A stretch of 64,000 bases of DNA. It comes from Phycisphaerae bacterium (GTDB lineage: Bacteria; Chloroflexota; Anaerolineae; 4572-78; J111). Made by a program: the position numbers and the translations under genes. The DNA is taken from positions 62,001 to 126,000 of the forward strand of contig JANQQF010000094.1 of assembly GCA_028285035.1 (NCBI GenBank). The letters run 5' to 3'. The number at the start of each line of letters is the position of its first letter. The first letter of the stretch is position 1. Under the pieces are notes generated by a model that saw only the letters and a list, made by a program, of their open reading frames with translations, ran no database searches and was not told where the DNA came from. Below are positions 17,609 through 27,299 of this stretch, in pieces.

Positions 17609-20317
17609 ATGAAGACTTGGTGTACACTTGAGAAGGCGAAACAATTGCTTTTTGCAGTTGGTTTGGGTTTATGGCTTATCATCCTAATTTTTATATCTTT
17701 AAGTCAGCCCGATCTAATGGTGTATCTTGTTAACATTAATATCACTGTAATTTTATTAGGCCTGGCATTACTCGCATACAAGGTCTTGGCCAAACCTTGG
17801 CACTACGCTGTGACCACTGCCACAATCCTAGCTCTGACTCTACAATTTACCCTGCCTTTTTTGCCCCACCCACTAGCCCCTGTGGCTCAAGCTGCTAGTT
17901 TTGAAGTGGATCGGGTGGATGATGATGCATCCGCCACAGCTTGTACGGGTGCCGCAAATGATTGTAGCTTACGGGGGGCCATCATCGCTGCGAATGCCAC
18001 AGCAGCAGTGGATACCATCATCCTTGGATTGGGCACTTACACCCTAACCTTAGCCGGGGCGAATGAAGATGCTGCGGCAACTGGTGACTTGGATATCCTT
18101 AATCCCGTAGAGATTATTGGAAGCGGCAGCCCGACATTACCCACGACGATTAATGGGAATAGTCTTGATCGGGTCTTTCATGTTATTTCAGGCACCACAG
18201 GAGCAATTAATTTATCAGAACTCGTTATTATCAATGGAAGTTCTAGCGGAGATGGGGGTGGTATTTATAACCACGCTTCGGCCACGATCAATATTGACGA
18301 GGTGGTAATCTCAAATAATGAAGTAATTGGGTCAGCCGAGGATGGTGGGGGAATCGCCAATGACAATGGCGGAACAATCAATATCACCAATAGTTCTATT
18401 GAAAATAACCAAGTCACAAATGGTAGCGGAGCCAGTGGTGGTGGAATATTTAACATTACCGATGTTGGTAGCACCATTAATCTTACGAACACCAATGTCA
18501 CTACCAACACTGCGGCTGGCCGCGGTGGAGGCATTTACACCGCCCAACCGCTCAATATCAATGGAGGGATCATTGCCTTCAACCAAGCTGGCAGTACCGG
18601 TGGAGGCATAGATAGTAATAACCAATCGATGACGATCTTGAACAACGTTACAGTTCAGAACAACACCAGTGGCTCTAGTGGGGGCGGTATCTATCGCACA
18701 AACTCGATCGGCTCAGTCACAATCAACAACAGTACAATTATAAGCAATACTGCTAGCGGGAGTAGTGATGGTGGGGGAATCGCTACGGGCTTCCAAGGCA
18801 TCGTCACCATCAAAGATAGTCTCATCACCCTCAACTCAGCCGATGATGGCGGAGGAATCGCCAACGCAGAAAGTAACGGGACCATCAATGTGTTTAACAC
18901 TACCATCTCAAACAATACGGCGGCTGATAGTGGCGGGGGGATTTTTAACGCAGCGGGAACGAATGCTACGCTCAACATCTTGACCAGCACCATTACTGCC
19001 AATACATCTGGTAATGAGGGTGGGGGGATTTACAGCTCTCAGGCAACCAACATTGGCAACAGCACCATCTCTGGCAATACTGCAGCCAATAACGGCGGAG
19101 GCTTGGCCTCACAATTTGATACGTCAGCTATTGTGCTCAACCACGTTACCATTGCCAATAATAACGCAATGAGTGGTAGAGGTGGCGGGTTATATCGGGG
19201 CAACAGGAGTGGTCAAGGCGGTGGCATGGTCAATTTTGCCAACACCTTAATCGCGAATAATACTGCCTCCAGCGACTCAGATTGTCGAGACCAAGGCGGT
19301 GGTTCTACGTCGCCAGCAACACTAACCTCTGTCGGCAATAATCTAATTGAGGATACAAGTGGCTGTAGCGGATTGGTTAGCAGTGATATAACAGGGCTTG
19401 ATCCTGTGCTAGACACTCTAGCCAACAATGGTGGCGACACAGAAACACACGCCCTCCTCCTTGGCAGTCCAGCAATTGATGCAGCCAATGATGCGTTTTG
19501 CACACTCCAATTACCGGAAGATCAGCGTGGTCAAACCCGCATCGATCAGGCAGGTGTTGGCACTAGCAATATCTGTGACATTGGGGCGTATGAATTCCCT
19601 GGTGTATCAGTTCCCAATCTGACTATCGAGGACTCCACATTAACGGAAGGAAGTGTTGTCACCACCTTAGCCTTCACCTTAACCTTGGATGCACCGATCA
19701 ATACACCTGTAAGTGTTGATTACACCACGACAGATGACAGTGCGACCACAACAGATGGTGACTATACGGCCAAAAATGGGACGATTGTTTTTCCAGCAAA
19801 CTCTCAACAGCAAGTTATAGAAGTTACCATCAAGGGCGATACCACACCTGAATTCGATGAAAGTTTCTTTATTGATTTAAGCAACGCAAATTGGGCCACG
19901 CTGACCAAAAGCCAAGCGGTTGGCAATATTCTCAACGATGATTTTGGCATTGGTATCAACAATATTTCTGTAACGGAAACCAATGAGGGTACTGTTGACG
20001 CAACATTCACCGTCACCCTCATTCCAGCTAGCATCTCATCCGTTAACGTCGATTACGCTACCGCTGACAATACAGCTACGACAGCCGACAGTGATTATAC
20101 CGAAAAAAGCGGTACAATCACCATCACTCCAGGGTCGACGACCCAGACTGTTACCATTTCAGTAATAGGGGATACAAATGTAGAGTCAGATGAGTCTTTC
20201 TACGTCAACTTAAGCAATTCTACTAGTGCCGCCATCGTTGATAATCAAGGGGAGGGAACGATTATCAATGATGACTCTCAAACCTTAATCTACCTACCCG
20301 TACTTCAAAAGAATTAA
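17609..20317 (+). CDS. Exported beta-helix protein with two Calx-beta domains and a YLP-type C-terminus
   Basis: A 902-residue protein that starts after a good AAGGAGG. Two N-terminal hydrophobic helices and a third ending AQA precede a CSLRGAI block and a right-handed beta-helix (about residues 110-560) built from repeats containing GGGI and NNT. An end-cap domain with LGSPAIDAA and IGAYE follows; this is the polymorphic outer membrane / CSLREA repeat style. Two Calx-beta domains lie near 665-775 and 776-890. The final residues LIYLPVLQKN resemble a tail often seen on exported Chloroflexota proteins. Likely surface adhesin or matrix protein. The triple N-terminal hydrophobic block is unusual for a simple signal peptide. 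Confidence 0.8.
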   Translation: MKTWCTLEKAKQLLFAVGLGLWLIILIFISLSQPDLMVYLVNINITVILLGLALLAYKVLAKPWHYAVTTATILALTLQFTLPFLPHPLAPVAQAASFEVDRVDDDASATACTGAANDCSLRGAIIAANATAAVDTIILGLGTYTLTLAGANEDAAATGDLDILNPVEIIGSGSPTLPTTINGNSLDRVFHVISGTTGAINLSELVIINGSSSGDGGGIYNHASATINIDEVVISNNEVIGSAEDGGGIANDNGGTINITNSSIENNQVTNGSGASGGGIFNITDVGSTINLTNTNVTTNTAAGRGGGIYTAQPLNINGGIIAFNQAGSTGGGIDSNNQSMTILNNVTVQNNTSGSSGGGIYRTNSIGSVTINNSTIISNTASGSSDGGGIATGFQGIVTIKDSLITLNSADDGGGIANAESNGTINVFNTTISNNTAADSGGGIFNAAGTNATLNILTSTITANTSGNEGGGIYSSQATNIGNSTISGNTAANNGGGLASQFDTSAIVLNHVTIANNNAMSGRGGGLYRGNRSGQGGGMVNFANTLIANNTASSDSDCRDQGGGSTSPATLTSVGNNLIEDTSGCSGLVSSDITGLDPVLDTLANNGGDTETHALLLGSPAIDAANDAFCTLQLPEDQRGQTRIDQAGVGTSNICDIGAYEFPGVSVPNLTIEDSTLTEGSVVTTLAFTLTLDAPINTPVSVDYTTTDDSATTTDGDYTAKNGTIVFPANSQQQVIEVTIKGDTTPEFDESFFIDLSNANWATLTKSQAVGNILNDDFGIGINNISVTETNEGTVDATFTVTLIPASISSVNVDYATADNTATTADSDYTEKSGTITITPGSTTQTVTISVIGDTNVESDESFYVNLSNSTSAAIVDNQGEGTIINDDSQTLIYLPVLQKN

Positions 20318-20328
20318 AGCAAACAAAA

Positions 20329-20353
20329 ATGGGGCGTGTTCAACGCCCCATTA
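20329..20353 (+). terminator. Intrinsic hairpin after the beta-helix gene
   Basis: Perfect 10-bp stem AATGGGGCGT/ACGCCCCATT with a five-base loop, twelve bases after the stop codon. The A-run upstream gives a T-run on the opposite strand too. Confidence 0.8.
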
Positions 20354-20372
20354 AAAATAAGTCAAATTCGAT

Positions 20373-20411
20373 AGAAAAAGCAGGTATCATTTATTTGTAT
20401 CTGCTTTTTCT
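20373..20411 (-). terminator. Intrinsic terminator at the 3' end of the cox cluster
   Basis: An 11-bp stem (AGAAAAAGCAG / CTGCTTTTTCT) lies just beyond the coxL stop. Read on the minus strand it follows coxL. With the hairpin at 20329-20353 it separates two convergent units. Confidence 0.7.
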
Positions 20412-20424
20412 TTATTTAGAAAAT

Positions 20425-22899
20425 CTACTCCATTACACCATTTTCACGCAACAACTTCCAAACCTTTTGCGGGGTAATCGGAATATCGATGTGACGCACA
20501 CCCAAGTGCCAGAGGGCATCGACTACCGCGTTGGCGATGGCAGGTGGCGCACCCACAGTTGGCGACTCACCCACACCTTTTGCTCCTAATGGATGATGTG
20601 GCGATGGGGTGATGGTTTTACCCAGTTCCCACTTTGGTGTTTCAACAGCGGTGGGTAGCAGGTAATCCATAAACGTTCCGCTCAGGTTCTGGCCGTTTTC
20701 ATCATAGACAATCTCTTCAAACATTGCCGGAGCCAAGCCCATTGTCAAGCCACCTTCGATTTGGCCTTCGACGATAAGCGGGTTTATGATGTGCCCACAA
20801 TCATCAACGGCAATGAATCGACGAATGTGAACCTCACCTGTTCCGGTATCAATATCGACGACACAGATGTAGCTACCGAAGGGGAAAGTCAAGTTGGGCG
20901 GATCGTAGTAGTTGACTGCCTCAAGCCCAGCTTCCATTCCTTCAGGGTGATTTGTGTAAGCTGCGAAAGCGATATCCTGAATTGACTTTGACTGATCGGG
21001 TGAACCTTTGACCACAAACTTGTCAACATCCCATTCCAAATCATCCTCATTTACCTCAAGCAGGTGCGCCGCAATTTGCTTGGCTTTAGCCCGAATTTTA
21101 CGAGCGGCCATTGCTGCAGCAGCTCCAGCCGTTGGCGTAGAGCGACTAGCATAAGTCCCTAGTCCGTAAGGAGCCGTGTCAGTATCACCGTGCTCGATTT
21201 CAACATCGCTGGCCGGGATACCTAACTCTTCAGCAATGATCTGGGCAAAGGTTGTTTCGTGGCCTTGCCCTTGAGTTTGTACCCCAATGCGGGCAATCGC
21301 TTTCCCAGTTGGGTGGATGCGAATTTCAGCGCTGTCAAACATTTTGATACCAAGAATGTCGAATTCGCGAGACGGGCCAGCCCCAACCACCTCGGTAAAG
21401 CTGGATATACCAATCCCCATCAACTTACCTTCTTTGCGTAATTCAGCTTGCTCTTTACGAAGCTCCTCATAGCCAACCATATCCATCGCTACACGCAAAG
21501 CTTCGTGGTAGTTACCACTGTCATATTCCCAGCCAGTGGGTGATTGATACGGAAAGTCCTCAGGTTTGATAAAGTTCTTCATACGGAAGTCGGCTGGATC
21601 TTCGCCGATCTCGTGGGCCATAATATCGGCCATTCGTTCAATCATGTGGACCGCTTCAGTTACACGGAAGGAACAGCGATAAGCAACGCCTCCGGGCGGC
21701 TTGGTGGTATAAACTCCGTCCACCTCAATGTGAGCGGCTTTCATATCGTAAGAGCCAGTGGCGATACTGTACAATCCTGCCGGGAATTTAGAGGGGTTTG
21801 CCGCAGCATCAGCCGCCCCGTTGTCAGCCAGCGTTTTAACACGAAGTGCAGTGATTTTACCATCAGCATCAGCCGCCATTTCAGCTTCGATGTGGTAGTC
21901 ACGAGCAAAACTATCGGCTTGTAAGTTTTCGCTACGATCCTCAATCCATTTCACGGGCTTTCCGGTCACCAAACTAGCCACGATCGTGCAGACGTAGCCA
22001 GGATAGACCGGAACCTTGCCCCCAAAACCACCCCCAATGTCAGGGGAAATGACACGGATTTTATGCTCAGGCAGACCACTGACCAAGGCCACAACCGTGC
22101 GGTGGGCGTGGGGGGCCTGAGAGGTCATATAGATAGTCATGTGCTCTTTGATTTTGTCCCAGTGAGCGACCATCCCACAGGTTTCAATCGAAGAAACGTG
22201 GATACGTGGAATGTGCATCTTTTCTTTGACGACAGTCGCTGCATTTGAAAAGGCATCATCTGTTGCCTCTTTATCACCCGCTTCCCAGTGCCAAATGTGG
22301 TTTGTTTTGTTTTCTTTATCGTCCCGGACAATAACTTCGTCTTTGAGGGCTTCAAAAGGATCAACAACGGGGTCCAATGGCTCGTACTCAACTTCTACCA
22401 GTTCGATAGCATCCGCTGCAATGTAACGCTCCGTAGCGACGACACAGCAAACTTCCTGAGCGTAGTAAACTACCTTCTCAGTTGGCAGAACCATTTGGGT
22501 ATCAGACATCAAGGTCGGCATCCAGTGCAGACCACCTGCCTCTTCAAGGTCTTTCCCAGTGATGACAGCCAGAACACCTGGCAAGGCCAAAGCTTCACTG
22601 GCATCAATGTTCAAAATTTTGGCGTGAGCGTAAGGGCTGCGCACGATGTCGAGGTAGAGCATTCCAGGGATCTTGACATCATCAACGTAATTGCCACGGC
22701 CTTGAATAAACCGGGGATCTTCTTTTCGCTTCATGCGGTGGCCCATCCCACACACTGCGGGCGGGGTGGTTACACGCACGTCTTGCGTTGTTTCAACATT
22801 TGCAGAGTTATTTTCTTGCGGTCGTGCTTTTTGGAACACTTCCTGGCTTGATGGAACTTCAGCAGCGCCAGACAAAGCTTCGTCAATTGTAATCGCCAT
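20425..22899 (-). CDS. coxL: Aerobic carbon monoxide dehydrogenase large subunit, form I
   Basis: Catalytic subunit that binds molybdopterin cytosine dinucleotide and the Mo-Cu centre and oxidises CO to CO2. The active-site loop reads AYRCSFR with Cys409, the signature that separates true form I CO dehydrogenase from form II relatives (AYRGAGR). A GGGFGG block near residue 285 and GVGESPTVGAPPA near the C-terminus match the xanthine oxidase fold. The 824-residue length is normal, with a somewhat extended N-terminus (about 50 residues before GMGHRMKRKED). The ATG is preceded by GAGGAGG inside the coxS end, with a two-base gap, so it is translationally close-coupled. Last gene of the D-E-G-M-S-L cluster. 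Confidence 0.95.
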   Translation of the reverse strand: MAITIDEALSGAAEVPSSQEVFQKARPQENNSANVETTQDVRVTTPPAVCGMGHRMKRKEDPRFIQGRGNYVDDVKIPGMLYLDIVRSPYAHAKILNIDASEALALPGVLAVITGKDLEEAGGLHWMPTLMSDTQMVLPTEKVVYYAQEVCCVVATERYIAADAIELVEVEYEPLDPVVDPFEALKDEVIVRDDKENKTNHIWHWEAGDKEATDDAFSNAATVVKEKMHIPRIHVSSIETCGMVAHWDKIKEHMTIYMTSQAPHAHRTVVALVSGLPEHKIRVISPDIGGGFGGKVPVYPGYVCTIVASLVTGKPVKWIEDRSENLQADSFARDYHIEAEMAADADGKITALRVKTLADNGAADAAANPSKFPAGLYSIATGSYDMKAAHIEVDGVYTTKPPGGVAYRCSFRVTEAVHMIERMADIMAHEIGEDPADFRMKNFIKPEDFPYQSPTGWEYDSGNYHEALRVAMDMVGYEELRKEQAELRKEGKLMGIGISSFTEVVGAGPSREFDILGIKMFDSAEIRIHPTGKAIARIGVQTQGQGHETTFAQIIAEELGIPASDVEIEHGDTDTAPYGLGTYASRSTPTAGAAAAMAARKIRAKAKQIAAHLLEVNEDDLEWDVDKFVVKGSPDQSKSIQDIAFAAYTNHPEGMEAGLEAVNYYDPPNLTFPFGSYICVVDIDTGTGEVHIRRFIAVDDCGHIINPLIVEGQIEGGLTMGLAPAMFEEIVYDENGQNLSGTFMDYLLPTAVETPKWELGKTITPSPHHPLGAKGVGESPTVGAPPAIANAVVDALWHLGVRHIDIPITPQKVWKLLRENGVME

Positions 22900-22901
22900 A
22901 A

Positions 22902-23384
22902 TTATGCCTCCTCACCAGCTTGCATCTTCTCAGCCGCATATTGAACGGCCTCAACAATTTTAGTGTATCCTGTACAGCGGCAGAGATTCCCAGAAATCGC
23001 CCAGCGAATTTCTTCTTCGGTTGGGGTTGCATTCTTATCCAAGAATGCTTTACAACTCATAATCATCCCTGGTGTACAGTAGCCACACTGTAGACCGTGC
23101 TTTTCCCAGAACCCTTCTTGCAGGGGATGTAGGCTACCATTGGCCAAGCCTTCGATGGTTTCAACACTGCGACCGTTAGCCTGAACCGCAAACATCGTGC
23201 AGCTCTTAATGGCTTGCCCATCAACAACAACAGTGCAGGCCCCACAACTGGTGGTATCACACCCAATGTGGGTTCCTGTTAAATTCAAATCTTCACGAAT
23301 CAAGTGAACCAACAACAGACGAGAGTCAACATCCAAGCTTTTTTCTTCGCCATTGATGGTCAAGGTAATGTTATGGGTACTCAT
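22902..23384 (-). CDS. coxS: Carbon monoxide dehydrogenase small (2Fe-2S) subunit
   Basis: Carries electrons from the Mo-Cu site to FAD. The plant-type cluster uses Cys42, 47, 50 and 62 (CX4CX2CX11C). The second cluster uses Cys100, 103, 135 and 137 (CX2C and CXC). The 160-residue length is canonical. The start is the ATG at 23384, one base after the coxM stop, with AGGAG inside the end of coxM. The longer frame to 23534 merely overlaps coxM and adds residues with no family match. The subunit order M-S-L is the standard one for form I clusters. Confidence 0.95.
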   Translation of the reverse strand: MSTHNITLTINGEEKSLDVDSRLLLVHLIREDLNLTGTHIGCDTTSCGACTVVVDGQAIKSCTMFAVQANGRSVETIEGLANGSLHPLQEGFWEKHGLQCGYCTPGMIMSCKAFLDKNATPTEEEIRWAISGNLCRCTGYTKIVEAVQYAAEKMQAGEEA

Positions 23385-23385
23385 C

Positions 23386-24255
23386 TTACGCTCCTTTCGC
23401 CCGTTCCGCAGCCGTGCGGATGGTTCGCATGGTAATAATTCGGACCAAATCTCGTTTGTACTCTTCAGAGCCACGCAAATCAGCAGAGGGATCACACTCA
23501 GCCGCAGCAGCTTCCCCAGCCGCTCGAATAGCATCTTCAGTCAAGGCCTTGCCAGAAATCGCAGCTTCAGCCCCTGTGGCACGCATTGGGACAGGAGATA
23601 CATTTGTCAAACCAATACGCGCTGAGGTGCAGGTATCGCCATCCATTTCTAACTGAACAGCAACCGCCGCCACAGCGTAGTCACCTACTTTTCGTTCAAT
23701 CTTGTGGTAGGCACCACCGCTGCCAGCCGTTGGCGCAGGAATACGAATTTCCTTCAAAATTTCGTTGTCTTCCAAGCTGTTTTCAAATAGATCGGTGAAG
23801 AAATCATCAATGGCAATTGTACGCTCGCCATCAGGTCCAACAGCTATAATTTGGGCGTTGTAGGCTAACATTGTTGCGGGATGATCATTGGCGGGGTCAG
23901 CGTGAGCGAGGTTACCACCAATGGTTGCGAGATTGCGAACCAACGGATCGGCAATTACTTCAGCTGTCTCTGCCAAGAGTGGGTACTTTTCCTTAATGAG
24001 TTCTGACTCATCAAGATCAACTTCTCGGGTCATCGCACCAATGGCAAGATGACCATTTTCTTCACGGACATAGCTCAATCCTTCAATTCTGTTAATGTCA
24101 ATCAAAATTTCAGGGGCTGCCAAGCGAAATCGCATCGCAGGAATCAGACTCTGTCCACCTGCTAAAATTTTGGCATCAAAGCTATGCTCATTCAGCATAC
24201 TGACCGCTTCGTCAAGCGTTGTTGGAACAAGATAATCAAATTGTCCCGGGATCAT
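23386..24255 (-). CDS. coxM: Carbon monoxide dehydrogenase medium (FAD) subunit
   Basis: A 289-residue flavoprotein that passes electrons from the 2Fe-2S subunit to the respiratory chain. The two FAD-binding signatures AGGQS (32-36) and TIGGN (111-115) are intact, followed by the C-terminal CO dehydrogenase flavoprotein domain. The ATG at 24255 is preceded by GGAGG. A 231-base gap holding a palindromic repeat separates it from coxG upstream, so coxMSL may have its own promoter or depend on read-through. Confidence 0.95.
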   Translation of the reverse strand: MIPGQFDYLVPTTLDEAVSMLNEHSFDAKILAGGQSLIPAMRFRLAAPEILIDINRIEGLSYVREENGHLAIGAMTREVDLDESELIKEKYPLLAETAEVIADPLVRNLATIGGNLAHADPANDHPATMLAYNAQIIAVGPDGERTIAIDDFFTDLFENSLEDNEILKEIRIPAPTAGSGGAYHKIERKVGDYAVAAVAVQLEMDGDTCTSARIGLTNVSPVPMRATGAEAAISGKALTEDAIRAAGEAAAAECDPSADLRGSEEYKRDLVRIITMRTIRTAAERAKGA

Positions 24256-24305
24256 AGGGTGACCTCCTTGTCTAACATCATTTAATAAGTTAACTTACTG
24301 TTATC

Positions 24306-24479
24306 GGTAATTAGTAAATAGTAATTTGTTATTTCAGGCCTGAGGGAGAAGACATGTGAAATGCCGATTGAGCCTGTCAAAACCAGGCATCTTACCCCAC
24401 AAACCGTTAATTTCGACAGGCTCAATCAACGATTTGCATCAGTCCTAATTCTTTAAATTACCATTTACCAATTACGATT
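24306..24479. repeat. Nested palindromic repeat between coxG and coxM
   Basis: The outer arms are built of heptads (GTAATTA, GTAAATA, GTAATTT on the left; AAATTAC, CATTTAC, CAATTAC on the right) and are inverse complements of each other. Inside them a perfect 13-bp inverted repeat GATTGAGCCTGTC (24366-24378) / GACAGGCTCAATC (24415-24427) brackets a 36-base centre. It splits the cox operon and could form a long hairpin in the transcript. Confidence 0.7.
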
Positions 24480-24486
24480 TACTCAT

Positions 24487-25137
24487 CTACAAAACTGCGT
24501 AGATGATTGAACCAACAATAATCAACGCAACCACAATCGCGACAGGTCGCCACGCTGGGGGAATAATTTCATCGACCATATTCTTGGCAACACCCGCCGC
24601 AAATTCCATTTCCGATGGGGCTTCGACCTTAACCACGGGGGGCGGCGCAGCAACCGCTTCTACATCACCACTTTCAGTCGCGCTCTTAGCCGCTTCGGCT
24701 CGGGCCAAAATCTGTTTGTGCAACCCATCAAGGCTCTGCTTTGTCAAGGCTTTGGCGGAGCTATCCAACAATCGTTGCCCAACACTAGCAATCTTGCCAC
24801 CCACTTTAGCGTCGCCATCATAGTGCATAATGGTCGAGTCGCCATTGTCTTCCAGCCTGACCGCCCCAACACCATCCATAAAGCCAGCCGCACCCTTCCC
24901 ATTCACTTTCATCTGGTACGAATCAGGCTCATTGATGTCCTCAAGAGTAACGCCTCCCTTGAATTTGCCCTGAACCGGACCCACTTTAATCTTGAGCGCC
25001 GCTTCATACTCGTTCTCGCCAACCTGCTCCAACTTCTCACAACCAGGCATCACTCTGGCCAGAACTTCTGGATCCATCAGCGAGTCCCACACGATATCAC
25101 GCGGTGCGTCAAACGTGTATGTTCCTGATAGTTTCAT
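24487..25137 (-). CDS. coxG: CoxG, SRPBCC-fold CO dehydrogenase accessory protein with membrane anchor
   Basis: A 216-residue protein. Residues 1-145 form the SRPBCC/CoxG fold (start MKLSGTYTFDAPRDIVWDSL, central GKGAAGFMDG). Then comes a linker of Ala/Val/Pro and a C-terminal helix (about 195-216) rich in Ile/Val. CoxG is known as the factor that recruits CO dehydrogenase to the inner face of the cytoplasmic membrane; the C-terminal anchor fits that. The ATG is preceded by AGGAGG. The gap to coxE is 18 bases, so it belongs to the same transcript. Confidence 0.9.
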   Translation of the reverse strand: MKLSGTYTFDAPRDIVWDSLMDPEVLARVMPGCEKLEQVGENEYEAALKIKVGPVQGKFKGGVTLEDINEPDSYQMKVNGKGAAGFMDGVGAVRLEDNGDSTIMHYDGDAKVGGKIASVGQRLLDSSAKALTKQSLDGLHKQILARAEAAKSATESGDVEAVAAPPPVVKVEAPSEMEFAAGVAKNMVDEIIPPAWRPVAIVVALIIVGSIIYAVL

Positions 25138-25155
25138 ATATTTTGTCCTCCTTTT

Positions 25156-26316
25156 TCAGCTTAATTTCATCAAATATTTATTCAAATCTTCCAAACTTTG
25201 CAGATTATGAATCGGCAAAAAATCATCAATGTAGGGTAGCGCAGCAGCCATTCCTTCGACTAGCGGCTGATAGGCCACGTTACCAAGTAGTGGGTTGAGC
25301 CAAATCAGACGATGGCAGCGATGCTGCAGATAACGCATCTCCTGTTGCAAAGTCGTGACATCGCCCCGCTCCCAACCGTCACTAATAATCAGCACAATCG
25401 CCCCACGCCGCAGCACCCGTCGGCTCCACTGGCGATTGAATGCACGTAAACTATCGCCAATACGTGTTCCCCCCGACCAATCAACAACCTGTTGAGCCGC
25501 ATCTGTCACCGCCCGATCGATGTTGCGTAGCTTTAATTGCGTTGTAATTCGTGTTAGCCGCGTGCCAAAGAGGAAGGATTCAACTTCAGTGCGGCTATGG
25601 GTTAAACTGTAATAAAATTGCAGCAGTAGACGGGTGTATTTTTCCATCGAGCCACTGATATCTGCCAAAACGACTATCGGTCTTGGCTTAATGACCTGAG
25701 TTTTCCAGCTCAACTTAAGCGGTGTGCCCCCATGCTTGACACAACTTCGCAGCACTCGCCGCATATTCAGGCGAGCACCCTTGGCGTCGGGCGCATATCG
25801 GCGGGTCTGCCGCATACTCACCCGCCATTGCATCGCCTGAATAAGCCGCTTAATCGCATCCAGTTCCTCGGGTGTCATCTCCGAAAAGGATTTCTGTTGC
25901 AAAATCTCGATGGTACTAAAACTGCCTGACTTATCCGCCGCTTCAACCTCGGGATCAGCTTGCCGAGCTTTTTGGGCCATTAGGGTCACGATGCTGGGCC
26001 GCTTGTGCTGGGCCACGTTATGCCGTGGAGCGATTGGCATCTTTTGCCCTTTCCCCTGACCGTTTTGGCTCGGTGCTCGCCAAAAGAGATTAAACACATA
26101 ATCAAAGAGACGTAAATCCTCCTGACGATTAACGAGCAGGCTGCGAGCCGTGTGATACACCTGATCCCGATTGCCCAAATCGATCCAGGTTAAGGCTTGT
26201 GAAACGTCAAGTGTCTGTTGTAGGGAAACGGTGATACCTACGCGTCGTAGGGCTTCAACAAAAAAGAGTAGGTTTGATAGAAATGGCGATGTTAAGGTGC
26301 TTGTTTGATTTGTCAT
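25156..26316 (-). CDS. coxE: CoxE-type von Willebrand A protein, CO dehydrogenase maturation
   Basis: A 386-residue cytosolic protein with a C-terminal vWA domain carrying the metal-ion site DISGS (Asp219, Ser221, Ser223). The N-terminal half is helical and contains a GQGKGQ linker. CoxE works with the AAA+ protein CoxD to insert sulfur and copper into the active site of CoxL; that assignment is from the family and its neighbours. It starts 58 bases after the coxD stop and ends 18 bases before coxG. The ribosome binding site (AAAGGA, about 15 bases upstream) is weak. Confidence 0.9.
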   Translation of the reverse strand: MTNQTSTLTSPFLSNLLFFVEALRRVGITVSLQQTLDVSQALTWIDLGNRDQVYHTARSLLVNRQEDLRLFDYVFNLFWRAPSQNGQGKGQKMPIAPRHNVAQHKRPSIVTLMAQKARQADPEVEAADKSGSFSTIEILQQKSFSEMTPEELDAIKRLIQAMQWRVSMRQTRRYAPDAKGARLNMRRVLRSCVKHGGTPLKLSWKTQVIKPRPIVVLADISGSMEKYTRLLLQFYYSLTHSRTEVESFLFGTRLTRITTQLKLRNIDRAVTDAAQQVVDWSGGTRIGDSLRAFNRQWSRRVLRRGAIVLIISDGWERGDVTTLQQEMRYLQHRCHRLIWLNPLLGNVAYQPLVEGMAAALPYIDDFLPIHNLQSLEDLNKYLMKLS

Positions 26317-26374
26317 GTGTCACTGGTCCTTTGTCATTTAACTTACTTCACCAATGACGATAGATTTTCTCGTC

Positions 26375-27256
26375 TCAGGCTAGAATCTCATCAACGATAC
26401 CTTGCACGATAGGACCGCGTACTTTGTTGACATCATCTTGATATTTCAAGATAACCCCCAGGGTGGCATCAACAATTTTGGGATCAAGTTGAGTTCGATT
26501 GAGATGAGACAGAGCCTCGGCCCAGTCAAGTGTTTCAGCCACACCAGGCAGTTTGTATAGTTCTTGCTGCCGAATCTTCTGCGCAAAATCAACAACTTGC
26601 TCAGCCAAACGGGCCGAAATTCCAGGATTTTTTAATTGAACAATTTCAAGTTCTTTTTGGCGGGAGGGGTAATCAATCCAATAGTAGATACAACGTCGTT
26701 TGAGGGCGTCATGGATCTCACGGGTACGATTGGAGGTAATAATGATAATGGGGGGGTGACTCGCTTGGATAGTGCCAATTTCAGGGATGGTGATCTGAAA
26801 ATCGGACAGCAATTCTAAGAGAAAACTCTCAAATTCCTCATCAGCCCGATCTAGCTCATCGATCAAAAGAACAGGCGACTGACTGTGCGCGACATCGATG
26901 GCTTGCAATAGAGGGCGTTTTAAGAGAAATTCATCGGTAAAAATATTGTCGAGGGCAGTTGCATTCTCGTTGTTTTGTTGATTGGCTTGGATTGAAAGAA
27001 GTTGGCGGGGGTAATTCCATTCGTAGACTGCGTGGTTGATATCCAATCCTTCATAACACTGCAATCGAATGAGCGGGGTCTCAAAGGCTTGGCTGATCAC
27101 TTTGGCAATTTCTGTTTTGCCAACACCTGGTTCCCCTTCGAGGAATAATGCTTTGCCCATTTTTAGAGACAAAAATAGGCTGGTACTCAAACCAATATCG
27201 GCAATATAGCGAAACTTAGCTAGCTTTTCGGTGACTGCATCTACGGAGTCAAACAT
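26375..27256 (-). CDS. coxD: CoxD, MoxR-type AAA+ ATPase for CO dehydrogenase maturation
   Basis: Walker A GEPGVGKTE and Walker B LLIDELDRADEEFE, then sensor-1 IITSNRTREIHDALKRRC, define a MoxR AAA+ ATPase. It partners the vWA protein CoxE next door to activate CO dehydrogenase. The ATG at 27256 gives 293 residues; an in-frame TTG at 27292 would add 12. Neither has a strong ribosome binding site, so the start is uncertain. It is the first gene after an intergenic operator-like array and probably the first gene of the structural cox unit. Confidence 0.9.
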   Translation of the reverse strand: MFDSVDAVTEKLAKFRYIADIGLSTSLFLSLKMGKALFLEGEPGVGKTEIAKVISQAFETPLIRLQCYEGLDINHAVYEWNYPRQLLSIQANQQNNENATALDNIFTDEFLLKRPLLQAIDVAHSQSPVLLIDELDRADEEFESFLLELLSDFQITIPEIGTIQASHPPIIIITSNRTREIHDALKRRCIYYWIDYPSRQKELEIVQLKNPGISARLAEQVVDFAQKIRQQELYKLPGVAETLDWAEALSHLNRTQLDPKIVDATLGVILKYQDDVNKVRGPIVQGIVDEILA

Positions 27257-27299
27257 AGGCCGAATGATAGTCCAGATTTTGTACAATTTCAAGTACTAT

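Noticed and set aside
22288..22851. 187-residue plus-strand frame
   Set aside because: Shadow of coxL, which is certain.
23385..23534. N-terminal extension of CoxS to 23534
   Set aside because: Lies inside coxM and has no family match; the ATG at 23384 with AGGAG gives the canonical length.
24306..24479. CRISPR-like array
   Set aside because: Units are 7 bp and degenerate, without spacers; it is a palindrome.
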